Shown: piece after piece, positions 1 through 8,372 of the stretch
Layout of the letters: every line of letters starts with the position of its first letter
Numbering within the stretch: the stretch's first letter is position 1
DNA from: Skermanella mucosa
Lineage (GTDB): Bacteria; Pseudomonadota; Alphaproteobacteria; Azospirillales; Azospirillaceae
Length of the DNA: 64,000 nt
Assembly (NCBI RefSeq): GCF_016765655.2
Contig: NZ_CP086108.1
Location: forward strand, 1-64,000
Direction: 5' to 3'
The notes under the pieces: model-generated
The model's database searches: none
What the model was told of the DNA's origin: nothing
Seen by the model: only the letters and a program-made list of their open reading frames with translations
Program-made: the position numbers and the translations under genes

Positions 1-50
1 GCTGCCGGCGGCGAGGTAAGAAGAGAACGAAGAGGCAGGGGCAGGAAACC

Positions 51-1769
51 ATGGACACGGCCATTCCCAACGAACCCAACAACGGGCACCCCAACCAGAA
101 GCACCCAGGTGCGGGGCGCCGCAAGACCCGTGGGCAACCGAGGGGGCGCCAGGTTGACCTGATCGCGCTGGCCGAGGTCCAGGACCTGCTGGGCGACCGT
201 CCCCGCCGGCCGGACCTGCTGATCGAGCATCTGCACCTCCTCCAGGACCGCTACCACGCCCTGCACGCGCGCCACCTGGTGGCGCTGGCGCAGGAGATGC
301 GGCTGGCCCTGGTCGAGGTGTACGAGGTCGCCAGCTTCTACGCCCATTTCGACATCGTGTTCGACGGGGAGGAAGCTCCGCCGCCGCTCACGATCCGGGT
401 GTGCGACAGCCTGACCTGCGAGCTGAAGGGTGCCGCCAAGCTGCTCGAAGCCCTGCCGGACGCCGTCGGCCCCAATGTCCGCGTCGTCCGCGCGCCCTGC
501 ATGGGCGCCTGCCACAACGCCCCCGCGGTGGCGCTCGGCCATGCCCTGCACGAACACGCCACGGTGGAGAACGTCAAACAGGCGCTCGACGCCGGCCACA
601 CCCACCCCCACGTCCCCGACTATCACGGGTTCGACGACTACCGCGCCGGCGGCGGCTACAAGCTGCTGGAGGAGTGCCTGGACGGCACCCGCGACCTGGA
701 ATCGATCCTGACCACCCTCGAAGGCTCCAGCCTGCGCGGCCTGGGCGGCGCCGGCTTCCCGACCGGGCGCAAGTGGCGCTTCGTCCGGGCCGAGCCGGGG
801 CCGCGCCTGATGGCGATCAACGGCGACGAGGGCGAGCCCGGCACCTTCAAGGACCGCCACTACCTGGAGACCGACCCCAACCGTTTCCTGGAAGGGATGC
901 TGATCGGCGCCTGGGCGGTGGAGGCGACCGACGTCTACATCTATCTGCGCGACGAATACCCCCAGTGCCGCGAGATCCTGGACCGCGAGATCGCCAAGGT
1001 CGAGCAGGCGGGCCTCAGCCGGCACACGAAGATCCACATGCGGCGCGGCGCCGGCGCCTATATCTGCGGCGAGGAATCGGCGATGCTGGAAAGCATCGAG
1101 GGCAAGCGCGGCCTGCCGCGCCACAAGCCGCCGTTCCCGTCCCAGGTCGGCCTGTTCGGCCAGCCGACGCTGATCAACAACATCGAGACCGTCTTCTGGG
1201 TCCGCGACATCGTCGAGAAGGGCCCGGAATGGTGGTCCGGCCACGGCCGCAACGGCCGCAAGGGCCTGCGCAGCTACTCCGTCTCCGGCCACGTGAAGGA
1301 GCCCGGCGTCAAGCTGGCCCCCGCCGGCGTCACCATCACTGAACTCATCGACGAGTTTTGCGGCGGCATGGAGGACGGCCATACCTTCAAGGGCTACCTG
1401 CCCGGCGGCGCCTCCGGCGGGATCCTGCCCGCCAGCATGGGCGACATCCCGCTGGATTTCGGCACCCTTGAGCAGCACGGCTGCTTCATCGGCTCCGCCG
1501 CCGTGGTCGTGCTGTCCGACAAGGACGACATGAAGGCGGTCGGCCTGAACCTGATGAAGTTCTTCGAGGACGAGAGCTGCGGCCAGTGCACCCCCTGCCG
1601 CGCCGGCACCGAGAAGGCCGTCAAGCTGCTGGAGCGTCCCCGCTGGGACCAGCCGCTGCTGGGCGAGCTGGCGAAGGTCATGACCTCGGCCTCGATCTGC
1701 GGCCTGGGCCAGGCGGCCATGAACCCCATCAAACAGATCATGAAGCATTTCCCGGAGGACCTGACATGA
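51..1769 (+). CDS. fdhB: NAD-dependent formate dehydrogenase, beta subunit (NuoE-NuoF fusion)
   Basis: This is the electron-transfer subunit of a cytoplasmic, soluble formate dehydrogenase. It passes electrons from the alpha subunit to NAD+. Residues ~35-200 are NuoE-like, with thioredoxin-fold [2Fe-2S] cysteines visible as CDSLTC and CMGACH. Residues ~200-572 are NuoF-like: a glycine-rich FMN/NADH region (GLGGAGFPTGRKW, GAGAYICGEESAML) and the [4Fe-4S] ligands C510, C513, C516 (SCGQCTPC) and C550. The 572-residue length and fused layout match the beta subunit of the tungsten FDH1 of Methylorubrum (family knowledge), whereas Cupriavidus-type FdsG and FdsB are separate. Its stop overlaps the fdhA start as ATGA, implying translational coupling. 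The basic, Pro/Gly-rich first ~35 residues are probably disordered. No accessory fdhD/fdsC gene is in the window. Confidence 0.93.
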   Translation: MDTAIPNEPNNGHPNQKHPGAGRRKTRGQPRGRQVDLIALAEVQDLLGDRPRRPDLLIEHLHLLQDRYHALHARHLVALAQEMRLALVEVYEVASFYAHFDIVFDGEEAPPPLTIRVCDSLTCELKGAAKLLEALPDAVGPNVRVVRAPCMGACHNAPAVALGHALHEHATVENVKQALDAGHTHPHVPDYHGFDDYRAGGGYKLLEECLDGTRDLESILTTLEGSSLRGLGGAGFPTGRKWRFVRAEPGPRLMAINGDEGEPGTFKDRHYLETDPNRFLEGMLIGAWAVEATDVYIYLRDEYPQCREILDREIAKVEQAGLSRHTKIHMRRGAGAYICGEESAMLESIEGKRGLPRHKPPFPSQVGLFGQPTLINNIETVFWVRDIVEKGPEWWSGHGRNGRKGLRSYSVSGHVKEPGVKLAPAGVTITELIDEFCGGMEDGHTFKGYLPGGASGGILPASMGDIPLDFGTLEQHGCFIGSAAVVVLSDKDDMKAVGLNLMKFFEDESCGQCTPCRAGTEKAVKLLERPRWDQPLLGELAKVMTSASICGLGQAAMNPIKQIMKHFPEDLT

Positions 1770-4540
1770 CCGAGGCGATCCGATTTTTCCTCGACGGCGA
1801 AGAGGTCGAGGCCCGTCCCGGCGAGACCATCTGGCAGGTCGCCAACCGTCGCGGCACCGAGATTCCCCACCTGTGCTACACCCCGGCCCCCGGCTACCGG
1901 CCCGACGGCAACTGCCGCGCCTGCATGGTCGAGGTCGAAGGCGAGCGCGTGCTGGCCGCGAGCTGCATCCGCAAGCCGCAGAACGGCATGAAGGTCAACA
2001 CCGCCAGCGAGAGCGCCAAGTCGGCCCGCAAGCTGGTGTTCGAGCTGCTGGTCGGCGACCAGCCCGACCGGAAGGAGGCGCACGACCCCGACGCCCGCTT
2101 CTGGCAGTGGGCCGACAGACTTGAAGTCTCCGACAGCCGCTTCCCCGGCGCCGACGCGGCGCCCGAGAAGGACTTCAGCCACCCCGCCATGGCGGTCCAG
2201 CTCGACGCCTGCATCCAGTGCAACCTGTGCGTCCGCGCCTGCCGCGAGGTCCAGGTCAACGACGTGATCGGCATGGCGATGCGTGGCCACGCCGAGAAGA
2301 TCGTCTTCGACTTCGACGATCCCATGGGCGTCAGCACCTGCGTCGCCTGCGGCGAGTGCGTCCAGGCCTGCCCGACCGGCGCCCTGATGCCGGCCACCCA
2401 GGTGGACGCCAAGACCGGCGTCTTCTCGGCGGCGCCCGACCGCAAGGTGGACAGCGTCTGCCCCTATTGCGGCGTCGGCTGCCAGCTCACCTACAACATC
2501 AAGGACGACAAGCTGCTGTCGGTCACCGGCCGCGACGGCCCGTCGAACCAGAACCGGCTTTGCGTCAAGGGCCGCTTCGGCTTCGACTATGTCCACCACG
2601 AGGACCGGCTGACCGTTCCGCTGATCCGCCGCGAGGGCGTGTCCAAGCATGACGTGGACATCGACCCCGAGAACCCGCTGACCCACTTCCGCCGCGCGAG
2701 CTGGGAAGAGGCGCTGGAGGTGGCGGCCAAGGGCCTGGCGAGGATCCGCGACGAGCGGGGCGGCGACGCGCTGGCCGGCTTCGGCTCCGCCAAGGGCTCG
2801 AACGAGGAGGCCTACCTGTTCCAGAAGCTGGTCCGCACCGGCTTCGGCACCAACAACGTCGACCACTGCACCCGGCTATGCCACGCCTCCTCGGTGACGG
2901 CGCTGATCGAGGGCATCGGCTCCGGCGCGGTGACGGCCCCCTTCATGTCGGCCAAGGACGCCGAGGTGATCGTGGTGATCGGCGCCAACCCGACCGAGAA
3001 CCATCCGGTCGCCGCGACCTTCTTCAAGAACGCGGTGGAGCGGGGCGCCAAGCTGGTGGTGATGGACCCGCGCGGCCAGGCGCTGAAGCGCTTCGCCACC
3101 CACATGCTCCAGTTCAAGCCGGGCCGCGACGTGGCGATGCTGAACGCCATGCTCAACGTCATCATCACGGAGAACCTGTACGACCAGCAATATGTCCAGG
3201 CCAACACCCAGGACTTCGAGGAGCTGAAGGAGCACGTCAAGGACTACACGCCCGAGCGGATGGAGGAGATCTGCGGCATCGCGGCCGACGAGCTGCGCAC
3301 CGTGGCGCGCCTCTACGCCCGGTCCGAGGCCTCGATCATCTTCTGGGGCATGGGCGTGTCCCAACACACCCACGGCACCGACAACGTGCGCTGCCTGATC
3401 GCGATGGCGCTGACCACCGGCCAGATCGGCCGCCCCGGCACCGGCCTGCATCCCTTGCGCGGCCAGAACAACGTGCAGGGCGCGTCCGACGCCGGCCTGA
3501 TCCCCATGGTCTTCCCCGACTATCAGTCGGTGGAAACCCCGGCGATCCGCGAGTTCTACGAGGACCTGTGGGGCACCAAGCTGCCGGGCAAGCGCGGGTT
3601 GACGGTGGTCGAGATCATGGACGCGATCCATGACGACAAGATCAGCGGCATGTACATCATGGGCGAGAACCCGGCCATGTCCGACCCGGACGTGGGCCAC
3701 GCCCGCGAGGCGCTGGCGAAGCTCGACCATCTCGTGGTCCAGGACATCTTCCTGACCGAGACGGCCAAGTACGCCGACGTGGTCCTTCCGGCCTCCGCCT
3801 GGCCGGAGAAGGACGGCACGGCGACCAACACCAACCGCCAGGTGCAGATGGGCCGCAAGGCCCTGCCGCTGCCGGGCGAGGCGCGGGAGGACTGGGAGAT
3901 CGTCACCCAGCTCGCCAACCGGCTGGGCCTCAACTGGACCTACAGCCATCCCAGCGAGATCTTCGCCGAGATGACCAAGGCCATGCCGTCGCTGGCGAAC
4001 ATCACGTGGGACCGGCTGGAGCGCGAGCATTCCGTCACCTACCCGTGCGACGCGCCGGACCAGCCGGGCCACGAGATCGTGTTCGGCAACGGTTTCCCGA
4101 CCGAGACGGGCCGCGGCCGGCTGGTGCCGGCGGCGATCATCCCGCCGGCCGAGGAGCCCGACGCCGAGTACCCGATGGTGCTGACCACCGGCCGCCAGCT
4201 GGAGCACTGGCACACCGGCGCGATGACCCGCCGGGCGCAGGTGCTGGACGACCTGGAGCCGGAAGCCGTCGCCTACATGGCCCCCGCCGACCTGCGCCGG
4301 ATGGGCCTGAACGGCGGCGACCGCATGCGCGTCTCCACCCGGCGCGGCCATGTGGAACTGGTGGCGCGGGCCGACTATGCGGTGCCGACCGGCCTGATCT
4401 TCATGCCGTTCTGCTACGCCGAGGCCGCCGCCAACGTGCTGACCAACCCGCAGCTCGACCCCTTCGGCAAGATCCCGGAGTTCAAGTACTGCGCGGCCCG
4501 TGTCGAACCGCTGAGGGAAGCCGCCCAGGCGGCAGAGTAG
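1766..4540 (+). CDS. fdhA: NAD-dependent formate dehydrogenase, alpha (catalytic) subunit
   Basis: This is the molybdopterin subunit that oxidises formate to CO2. The ATG at 1766 overlaps the fdhB stop and gives 924 residues. An upstream in-frame extension runs antiparallel to no signal and overlaps fdhB, so I rejected it. Visible domains in order: an N-terminal [2Fe-2S] ferredoxin/NuoG-like domain (HLCYTP, GNCRACMVEV); two [4Fe-4S] motifs (CIQCNLCVRAC and CVACGECVQACP); the MopB [4Fe-4S] motif (VCPYCGVGC); and the catalytic core with active-site Cys372 in RLCHASS, so a Cys-ligated rather than selenocysteine enzyme. The C-terminal molybdopterin-dinucleotide-binding domain includes GRQLEHWHTG. 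Mo versus W cannot be read from sequence; resemblance of the beta subunit to FDH1 makes W possible. With fdhB it would supply NADH from formate. Confidence 0.95.
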   Translation: MTEAIRFFLDGEEVEARPGETIWQVANRRGTEIPHLCYTPAPGYRPDGNCRACMVEVEGERVLAASCIRKPQNGMKVNTASESAKSARKLVFELLVGDQPDRKEAHDPDARFWQWADRLEVSDSRFPGADAAPEKDFSHPAMAVQLDACIQCNLCVRACREVQVNDVIGMAMRGHAEKIVFDFDDPMGVSTCVACGECVQACPTGALMPATQVDAKTGVFSAAPDRKVDSVCPYCGVGCQLTYNIKDDKLLSVTGRDGPSNQNRLCVKGRFGFDYVHHEDRLTVPLIRREGVSKHDVDIDPENPLTHFRRASWEEALEVAAKGLARIRDERGGDALAGFGSAKGSNEEAYLFQKLVRTGFGTNNVDHCTRLCHASSVTALIEGIGSGAVTAPFMSAKDAEVIVVIGANPTENHPVAATFFKNAVERGAKLVVMDPRGQALKRFATHMLQFKPGRDVAMLNAMLNVIITENLYDQQYVQANTQDFEELKEHVKDYTPERMEEICGIAADELRTVARLYARSEASIIFWGMGVSQHTHGTDNVRCLIAMALTTGQIGRPGTGLHPLRGQNNVQGASDAGLIPMVFPDYQSVETPAIREFYEDLWGTKLPGKRGLTVVEIMDAIHDDKISGMYIMGENPAMSDPDVGHAREALAKLDHLVVQDIFLTETAKYADVVLPASAWPEKDGTATNTNRQVQMGRKALPLPGEAREDWEIVTQLANRLGLNWTYSHPSEIFAEMTKAMPSLANITWDRLEREHSVTYPCDAPDQPGHEIVFGNGFPTETGRGRLVPAAIIPPAEEPDAEYPMVLTTGRQLEHWHTGAMTRRAQVLDDLEPEAVAYMAPADLRRMGLNGGDRMRVSTRRGHVELVARADYAVPTGLIFMPFCYAEAAANVLTNPQLDPFGKIPEFKYCAARVEPLREAAQAAE

Positions 4541-4591
4541 GGGAGCGGGGCGGTCACCACCACTCCGGCCGCCCCGAACCCTCCGACCGCG

Positions 4592-4637
4592 CCGGCCGCC
4601 TCAACCGCCCCGGCCGCACCGGCCGCCTCAACCGCCC
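4592..4637 (+). repeat. Short direct repeat downstream of fdhA
   Basis: A 19 bp sequence (CCGGCCGCCTCAACCGCCC) occurs at 4592-4610 and again at 4619-4637, a 27 bp period. It lies between the fdhA stop and the palindromic element that follows. No function is evident; simple slippage duplication is likely. Confidence 0.6.
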
Positions 4638-4643
4638 TGGAAC

Positions 4644-4731
4644 GTCATGACCGGGCTTGACCCGGTCATCTCCCCCAGGCCGAACCCGCGACGGCAACGG
4701 AAGAGATAGCCGGGTCAAGCCCGGCTATGAC
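4644..4731. repeat. Bipartite palindromic intergenic element (REP-like)
   Basis: Two palindromes face each other: 4647-4669 (ATGACCGGGCTTGACCCGGTCAT) is 23 bp so I describe it only by its arms ATGACCGGG/CCCGGTCAT around CTTGA, and 4706-4728 has arms ATAGCCGGG/CCCGGCTAT around TCAAG. The outer ends GTCAT and ATGAC, and the inner GATCTC-like ends, are also complementary, so the whole stretch can fold as one large hairpin. It sits after fdhA and before the IclR gene and may act as an mRNA-end structure. The same architecture, with different bases, recurs at 18.0-18.6 kb, so this is a dispersed family. Confidence 0.75.
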
Positions 4732-4862
4732 GACAGGGGAGAAACCCGGCCCCGGCCCCAACGGTGAAGGCAGCGGAGGACACCGCCGGGCCACCTCCGG
4801 CCAAGACGAAGACAGACCGTCCGGTCCAAGAAAGAACTCCATTCGGCAACGCGGGTCAGGTG

Positions 4863-5711
4863 ATGGGAAGCCAGGAAGAGACATTGACACGATCCGAATC
4901 GCCGGCCCCCGCCAAGGCAGCGTCCGCGACGGCGGCCGACCCCCGATCCCAGACGGTCCAGTCCCTGGTCCGCGCGCTGCACATCATGACGATCCTGGGC
5001 GAGGCCGACGGCCCCATGTCGCTGACCGAGCTGGCCCGCGCCGCCGACCTGTCCCCCTCGACCGCCCACCGCCTGCTGACCACGCTCCAGCAGGAACGCT
5101 ATGTCCGCTTCGACGGCGCGACCCGGAGCTGGTATGTCGGCGTGCAGGCCTTCATCAGCGGCAGCGGCTTCCTGAAGACCCGCAACGTCGTGGACCTCGC
5201 CCGCCCGCGCATGCGCCAGCTGATGGACCAGGCGAGCGAGACGGTGAACCTGGCGATCATCGAGAACCACGAGGTGGTCTATCTGGCCCAGGTCGAATGC
5301 CACCAGATGATGCGCGCCCTGGCCCCTCCCGGCTCCCGCCTGCCGCTGCATTGCTCCGCCGCCGGCAAGGCGCTGCTGGCCCGCATGGCGCCGCAATATG
5401 TCCGCAACCTGATGGAACAGCGCGGCCTTCCCCGCTTCACCGCCGCGACCCTGACGACGCTGGAGGCGCTGGAAGCCGACCTGGAACAGGTCCGCACCCG
5501 CGCCTATGCCGTGGACAACGAGGAACACGCGATCGGCCTGCGCTGCGTCGCCGCGACCATCTATGACGAGCGCGGCCAGCCGATCGGCGCGCTGTCGGTG
5601 TCCGGCCCGAAGGCCCGCGTGACCGACGACCGCGTGGCCTCGCTGGGCGGACTGGTGCGGCAGGCCGCCGCCGCGGTGACCAACGAACTGGGCGGCACGG
5701 CGCCGGGGTGA
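4863..5711 (+). CDS. IclR-family transcriptional regulator
   Basis: This is a DNA-binding regulator of 282 residues from the ATG at 4863. An earlier in-frame start at 4764 would add 33 low-complexity residues and run into the palindromic element. After a Ser/Ala-rich leader, an N-terminal winged helix-turn-helix is visible (ALHIMTILGEADGPMSLTEL, then LSPSTAHRLLTTL), followed by the IclR effector-binding domain (GSRLPLHCSAAGKALLA, AIGLRCVAATIYDERGQPIG). The ligand is unknown. Family members control acetate, aromatic or glyoxylate metabolism. Position just downstream of the formate dehydrogenase pair makes control of that operon possible but unproven. A decayed copy of its 3' end lies at 8263-8372. 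Confidence 0.9.
   Translation: MGSQEETLTRSESPAPAKAASATAADPRSQTVQSLVRALHIMTILGEADGPMSLTELARAADLSPSTAHRLLTTLQQERYVRFDGATRSWYVGVQAFISGSGFLKTRNVVDLARPRMRQLMDQASETVNLAIIENHEVVYLAQVECHQMMRALAPPGSRLPLHCSAAGKALLARMAPQYVRNLMEQRGLPRFTAATLTTLEALEADLEQVRTRAYAVDNEEHAIGLRCVAATIYDERGQPIGALSVSGPKARVTDDRVASLGGLVRQAAAAVTNELGGTAPG
5680..5711 (+). repeat. Left copy of 32 bp direct repeat bounding the toxin-antitoxin islet
   Basis: The last 32 bp of the IclR gene, beginning CCAACGAACTGGGCGGCACG and ending at its TGA stop, recur at 8341-8372 with one mismatch by eye. The two copies bracket the toxin-antitoxin block. Confidence 0.8.
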
Positions 5712-5718
5712 AGCGGTT

Positions 5719-6288
5719 TCAGATCACCTCGGAGAAGGGCCGAAGAGAAGCCACGGTTTTTGGCAACGACTGTCGGAGAAGGGTATCAAGATATTCCCCT
5801 GCGGATTTCGGCGGATTCTTGAGCTTACGATGACATCTCTGCGCCGCTATGACGACGGCCGCTCCGTCCAGTTCGAACAGATGCTGAATGAATTCATCCG
5901 GGTGGACCGCTTCGAGATCGTGCCTGGATAGCTCGCTCGCCGGGAAATCCTTCAGGTTGAACGTCACGATAGCGTCAGCGCGGGAGTGTATGGCGGCTGC
6001 GACGACATGGCGGTCATCCTCGTCCGGCAGAGAAACGGCGGGAGTCAGATGCTCATAACCTTTGACCAGGCAATCGAGCACAGCCGTATTCATCAGTTCC
6101 CGTGTTCGGCGCAGCCGTTCGATACCCAAATCCGGCCGGTTGGAAAGCAAGTTCCTGATCCATTCATCATGGATCGCATCAGTCCACTTCGCGCGGAACA
6201 AGTTCGCAGCGGCGAGTTCGATCAGCAGGTCCCGTAAAGGTGCAGGATAAAGAACGCAGGCATCATAGACAACGGTGAAGCCGGCCAA
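5719..6288 (-). CDS. PIN-domain ribonuclease toxin (VapC-like)
   Basis: This 189-residue protein opens with FTVVYDACVLYP, the first acidic motif of PIN-domain nucleases. It continues with an acidic centre (LPDEDDRHVVAAAIHSRADA) and a downstream acidic residue in IVTFNLKDFP, the usual Mg2+-binding constellation. Known family members cleave tRNA or mRNA when freed from their antitoxin. It follows the excisionase-type HTH gene with a 2 bp gap (that gene ends at 6291), so the two are one leftward operon and a probable toxin-antitoxin pair. It is longer than classical VapC (~130 residues), like the PIN family paired with HTH antitoxins. Its C-terminal ~50 residues are helical and unassigned. Confidence 0.82.
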   Translation of the reverse strand: MAGFTVVYDACVLYPAPLRDLLIELAAANLFRAKWTDAIHDEWIRNLLSNRPDLGIERLRRTRELMNTAVLDCLVKGYEHLTPAVSLPDEDDRHVVAAAIHSRADAIVTFNLKDFPASELSRHDLEAVHPDEFIQHLFELDGAAVVIAAQRCHRKLKNPPKSAGEYLDTLLRQSLPKTVASLRPFSEVI

Positions 6289-6290
6289 GA

Positions 6291-6740
6291 TCAGTAGCCC
6301 AGGTCCAGTTCCTGAGCCTGGGCCACAAGCTCGCCCATGGCATCCCGACGCTTCGCATCGGCCTGTTCCTTAAAGGTCTTCAGGTCCTGGAACCTGACCC
6401 TGCGATGGGTCCCGACTTTGTGGAACGGGATGAAGTTCTCTTCAAGCAGACGCACCAGGTATGGACGCGACACATTCAGGTAATCCGCCGCTTCCTGTGT
6501 GGTCAGCTCCGCATGGACGGGTATCAGGGTGACGGCATTTCCGTGTGCCATTTCGGTCAATACTTGCTCCAGCAACCGGGTCGCAGCCATGGGCAGCGTC
6601 AGTGCCCGCCCATCGTCCAATTGCACCCGGAGTGCTGCATTCTCGCCGTTTGCCGCCAAAACGCGGCTCAATTCCGCCGCCAGTCGGGTATCCTCGTCAG
6701 TCGGTACGACGCTCTCCGGCCTCCTGATCAGCGCGTTCAT
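6291..6740 (-). CDS. Excisionase-type HTH antitoxin
   Basis: This 149-residue protein carries a MerR/excisionase-type HTH in its C-terminal half (LTTQEAADYLNVSRPYLVRL, then IPFHKVGTHRRVRFQDLKTF), the DNA-binding form typical of antitoxins partnered with PIN toxins. The N-terminal ~65 residues form a separate helical region that may neutralise the toxin. It is the first gene of the leftward pair with the PIN gene at 5719-6288 and probably autoregulates the operon. The ATG at 6740 is chosen because it opens the longest conserved-looking reading. Partnership is inferred from gene order and spacing. Confidence 0.8.
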   Translation of the reverse strand: MNALIRRPESVVPTDEDTRLAAELSRVLAANGENAALRVQLDDGRALTLPMAATRLLEQVLTEMAHGNAVTLIPVHAELTTQEAADYLNVSRPYLVRLLEENFIPFHKVGTHRRVRFQDLKTFKEQADAKRRDAMGELVAQAQELDLGY

Positions 6741-6938
6741 GTCTGCCTCCTTGCAAGCTGACCGTTTATGCGCCTTCCGGACCCCAAACGCAATAAACGA
6801 AACGCGCGTGCCAAGCGGATGCTGGTGGAGGCATTCAACGTGTCATCGTGCCAGACCAATCATGGTGATGAATGAGGCGAACTCCAGGCCCGGCGCCTCC
6901 CTTGCCCTTTCACCTCTTCCCTCTTACTCTCTTCCGTC

Positions 6939-6961
6939 ATCCGCGGACTTGATCCGCGGAT
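6939..6961. repeat. Palindrome, single-arm member of the REP-like family
   Basis: The arms ATCCGCGGA and TCCGCGGAT surround CTTGA, the same central bases as the elements at 4647 and 18041. It is the only recognisable feature in the 303 bp gap between the HTH antitoxin and the XRE gene. No coding signal is visible in the rest of that gap. Confidence 0.7.
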
Positions 6962-7043
6962 CTCCCCGCATCCGCGTCCCCGGCGAAATCCAGTCCGCAG
7001 GTCGGCGGGAGCAAAGCGACCGCCGGCAAGCACGCCCGCCCGC

Positions 7044-7346
7044 TCACCCCTCGGCGAGCAGATCCAACGGCACCCGAAGCGCCGCCGCGATCCGCGCCAT
7101 TACATCGGAACTGCCCGGCGTCTTCCCCGACTCGATCCCCGACAGGTGCGACGGCGAAACCCCGGCAACCTCCGCCAGTTCCCGGATCGTGAACCTCCGG
7201 TGCTCACGCAATACGGCGACCGGATGTTCGCCATCGAGCATCCTTTCCGCCACGTCGAATGGGAACACCTCGGTTTCACCGGCTGCCAAACGGGTCTTCA
7301 CGGCATCGGCATCCGCGAGATCGACTTGATCCTGTGCGTCATTCAT
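7044..7346 (-). CDS. XRE-family HTH protein (antitoxin-like)
   Basis: A 100-residue protein with a C-terminal Cro/CI helix-turn-helix: FTIRELAEVAGVSPSHLSGI then ESGKTPGSSDVMARIAAAL. Its N-terminal 45 residues are acidic and include FPFDVAERMLDGEHPVAVLR, the layout of HigA/type II antitoxin proteins encoded next to a RelE-like toxin. No RelE/HigB gene is present on either side, so the toxin may have been lost or this may be a lone regulator. It lies between two PIN toxin pairs, all on the minus strand. Confidence 0.75.
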   Translation of the reverse strand: MNDAQDQVDLADADAVKTRLAAGETEVFPFDVAERMLDGEHPVAVLREHRRFTIRELAEVAGVSPSHLSGIESGKTPGSSDVMARIAAALRVPLDLLAEG

Positions 7347-7384
7347 GGAACTCGTCCGTCAAGGGTGATCCCCCACCGCGCTGA

Positions 7385-7843
7385 TCATGATGTCGGCAGA
7401 GTTTCGAACGGATTGATCGCCGCGACGCCCAGCGGCCCGAAATGCCGGAAGTTGCGCGTCAGGATGACAAGCCCATGACGCATTCCAGTCGCCGCGATCA
7501 GGATATCCGCCGTGCCCGGCGCGAACCCGCCGCCCTGGGCGACATCCGCAAGCTTTCCCGCCAGCCGCGCAATCGCCGGATCGACCGGCAGAATCCGAGT
7601 CCCGTACAGATGAACGAGGGCATCGAGCCATTCCGCCAAGTCGGCAGCCTTGCGCGTCGCTCCATGCCGGGCCGCCTTGGCTATCCCGGCCTCGATCTCG
7701 GTGACCGTGACCACGGACAGAAACAGCCGGTCCGACGCGGCATCCATCCACGCCAGCAAGTCGTTCCTCGAAACCGAACCGATGGATAACGAAGTGCTTG
7801 CGGATGCGCCGGGGGAAAGGACGTTGGTGTCGACCAGATACAT
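7385..7843 (-). CDS. vapC: VapC-type PIN ribonuclease toxin
   Basis: A 152-residue PIN protein starting MYLVDTNVLSPG (first catalytic Asp). It has an acidic Glu in VVTVTEIEAGIAKAARHG and the closing motif APGTADILIAATGMRHGLVI with Asp before LTRNFRHF. Length and motif spacing are ordinary for VapC, which cleaves tRNA or rRNA. The upstream gene on the same strand (7891-8133) is a Phd/YefM-like antitoxin separated by 47 bp, giving a normal antitoxin-toxin order. Overlapping longer frames lack these motifs. Confidence 0.86.
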   Translation of the reverse strand: MYLVDTNVLSPGASASTSLSIGSVSRNDLLAWMDAASDRLFLSVVTVTEIEAGIAKAARHGATRKAADLAEWLDALVHLYGTRILPVDPAIARLAGKLADVAQGGGFAPGTADILIAATGMRHGLVILTRNFRHFGPLGVAAINPFETLPTS

Positions 7844-7890
7844 CTGCGCCGCATGCTACGCAGGGACACGTCGAACGATCGGCGGCACGA

Positions 7891-8133
7891 TCAGAAATCC
7901 GCCGGCCGGATCGGCGTAGCATCCCGCTCGGGCAGGTCATCCGCCTGGAGCGGAGCCGACATCAGCAGCCATCCGAAAGACGGAATCCGCGACATACGCT
8001 CCCATTCCTCGAAGCTGACGATGACGGCCGTGGGTTTGCCATGCTTCGTGATCACCGACGGGCAACCCTGCACGGCATCGTCGATCACTGCCGACAGCGA
8101 CGCCTTCGCATCCCTCAACTGGATTTCGCGCAT
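7891..8133 (-). CDS. Phd/YefM-family antitoxin
   Basis: An 80-residue protein beginning MREIQLRDAKASLSAVIDDA with the continuation VITKHGKPTAVIVSFEEWER, a textbook Phd/YefM N-terminal DNA-binding and dimerisation fold. The C-terminal ~25 residues (PLQADDLPERDATPIRPADF) would be the disordered toxin-wrapping tail. It precedes vapC (7385-7843) in a leftward operon and is expected to bind both its promoter and the toxin. Confidence 0.86.
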   Translation of the reverse strand: MREIQLRDAKASLSAVIDDAVQGCPSVITKHGKPTAVIVSFEEWERMSRIPSFGWLLMSAPLQADDLPERDATPIRPADF

Positions 8134-8262
8134 GGTGCATTCCCGATCGTGAGACTACAATAGTCACTTTGACCGACCAAAGCGTTGGCGTCAATTGTTG
8201 CCCGGAATGGCCTCCGCGAAGTGCCGTCAACCTTGAAACAGCCTGATCGGTTCTTGTCCATG

Positions 8263-8372
8263 CCGGCTCCCGCCTGCCGATGCACCGCTCTGCCGCCGGC
8301 AAGGCGCTGCCGGCTTGCATATCCTTTCCGGTCACGCGATCCAACGAATTGGGCGGCACGGCGCCGGGGTGA
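8263..8372 (+). pseudogene. Decayed partial copy of the IclR-family gene
   Basis: The stretch at 8263-8312 matches the IclR gene around 5329-5378 (GSRLPMHRSAAGKALP versus GSRLPLHCSAAGKALL). The stretch at 8341-8372 matches its last 32 bp with one mismatch, including the stop. The two pieces are joined in one reading frame, with roughly 300 bp of the original missing between them. This is therefore a remnant of a duplicated IclR 3' region, now without promoter or N-terminus. It ends exactly where the IS630 remnant begins. Confidence 0.8.

Noticed and set aside
1394-2866. 490-codon minus-strand open frame opposite fdhB/fdhA
   Set aside because: It is the antisense of clear FDH sequence and lacks any family motif; such shadows are expected in high-GC DNA.
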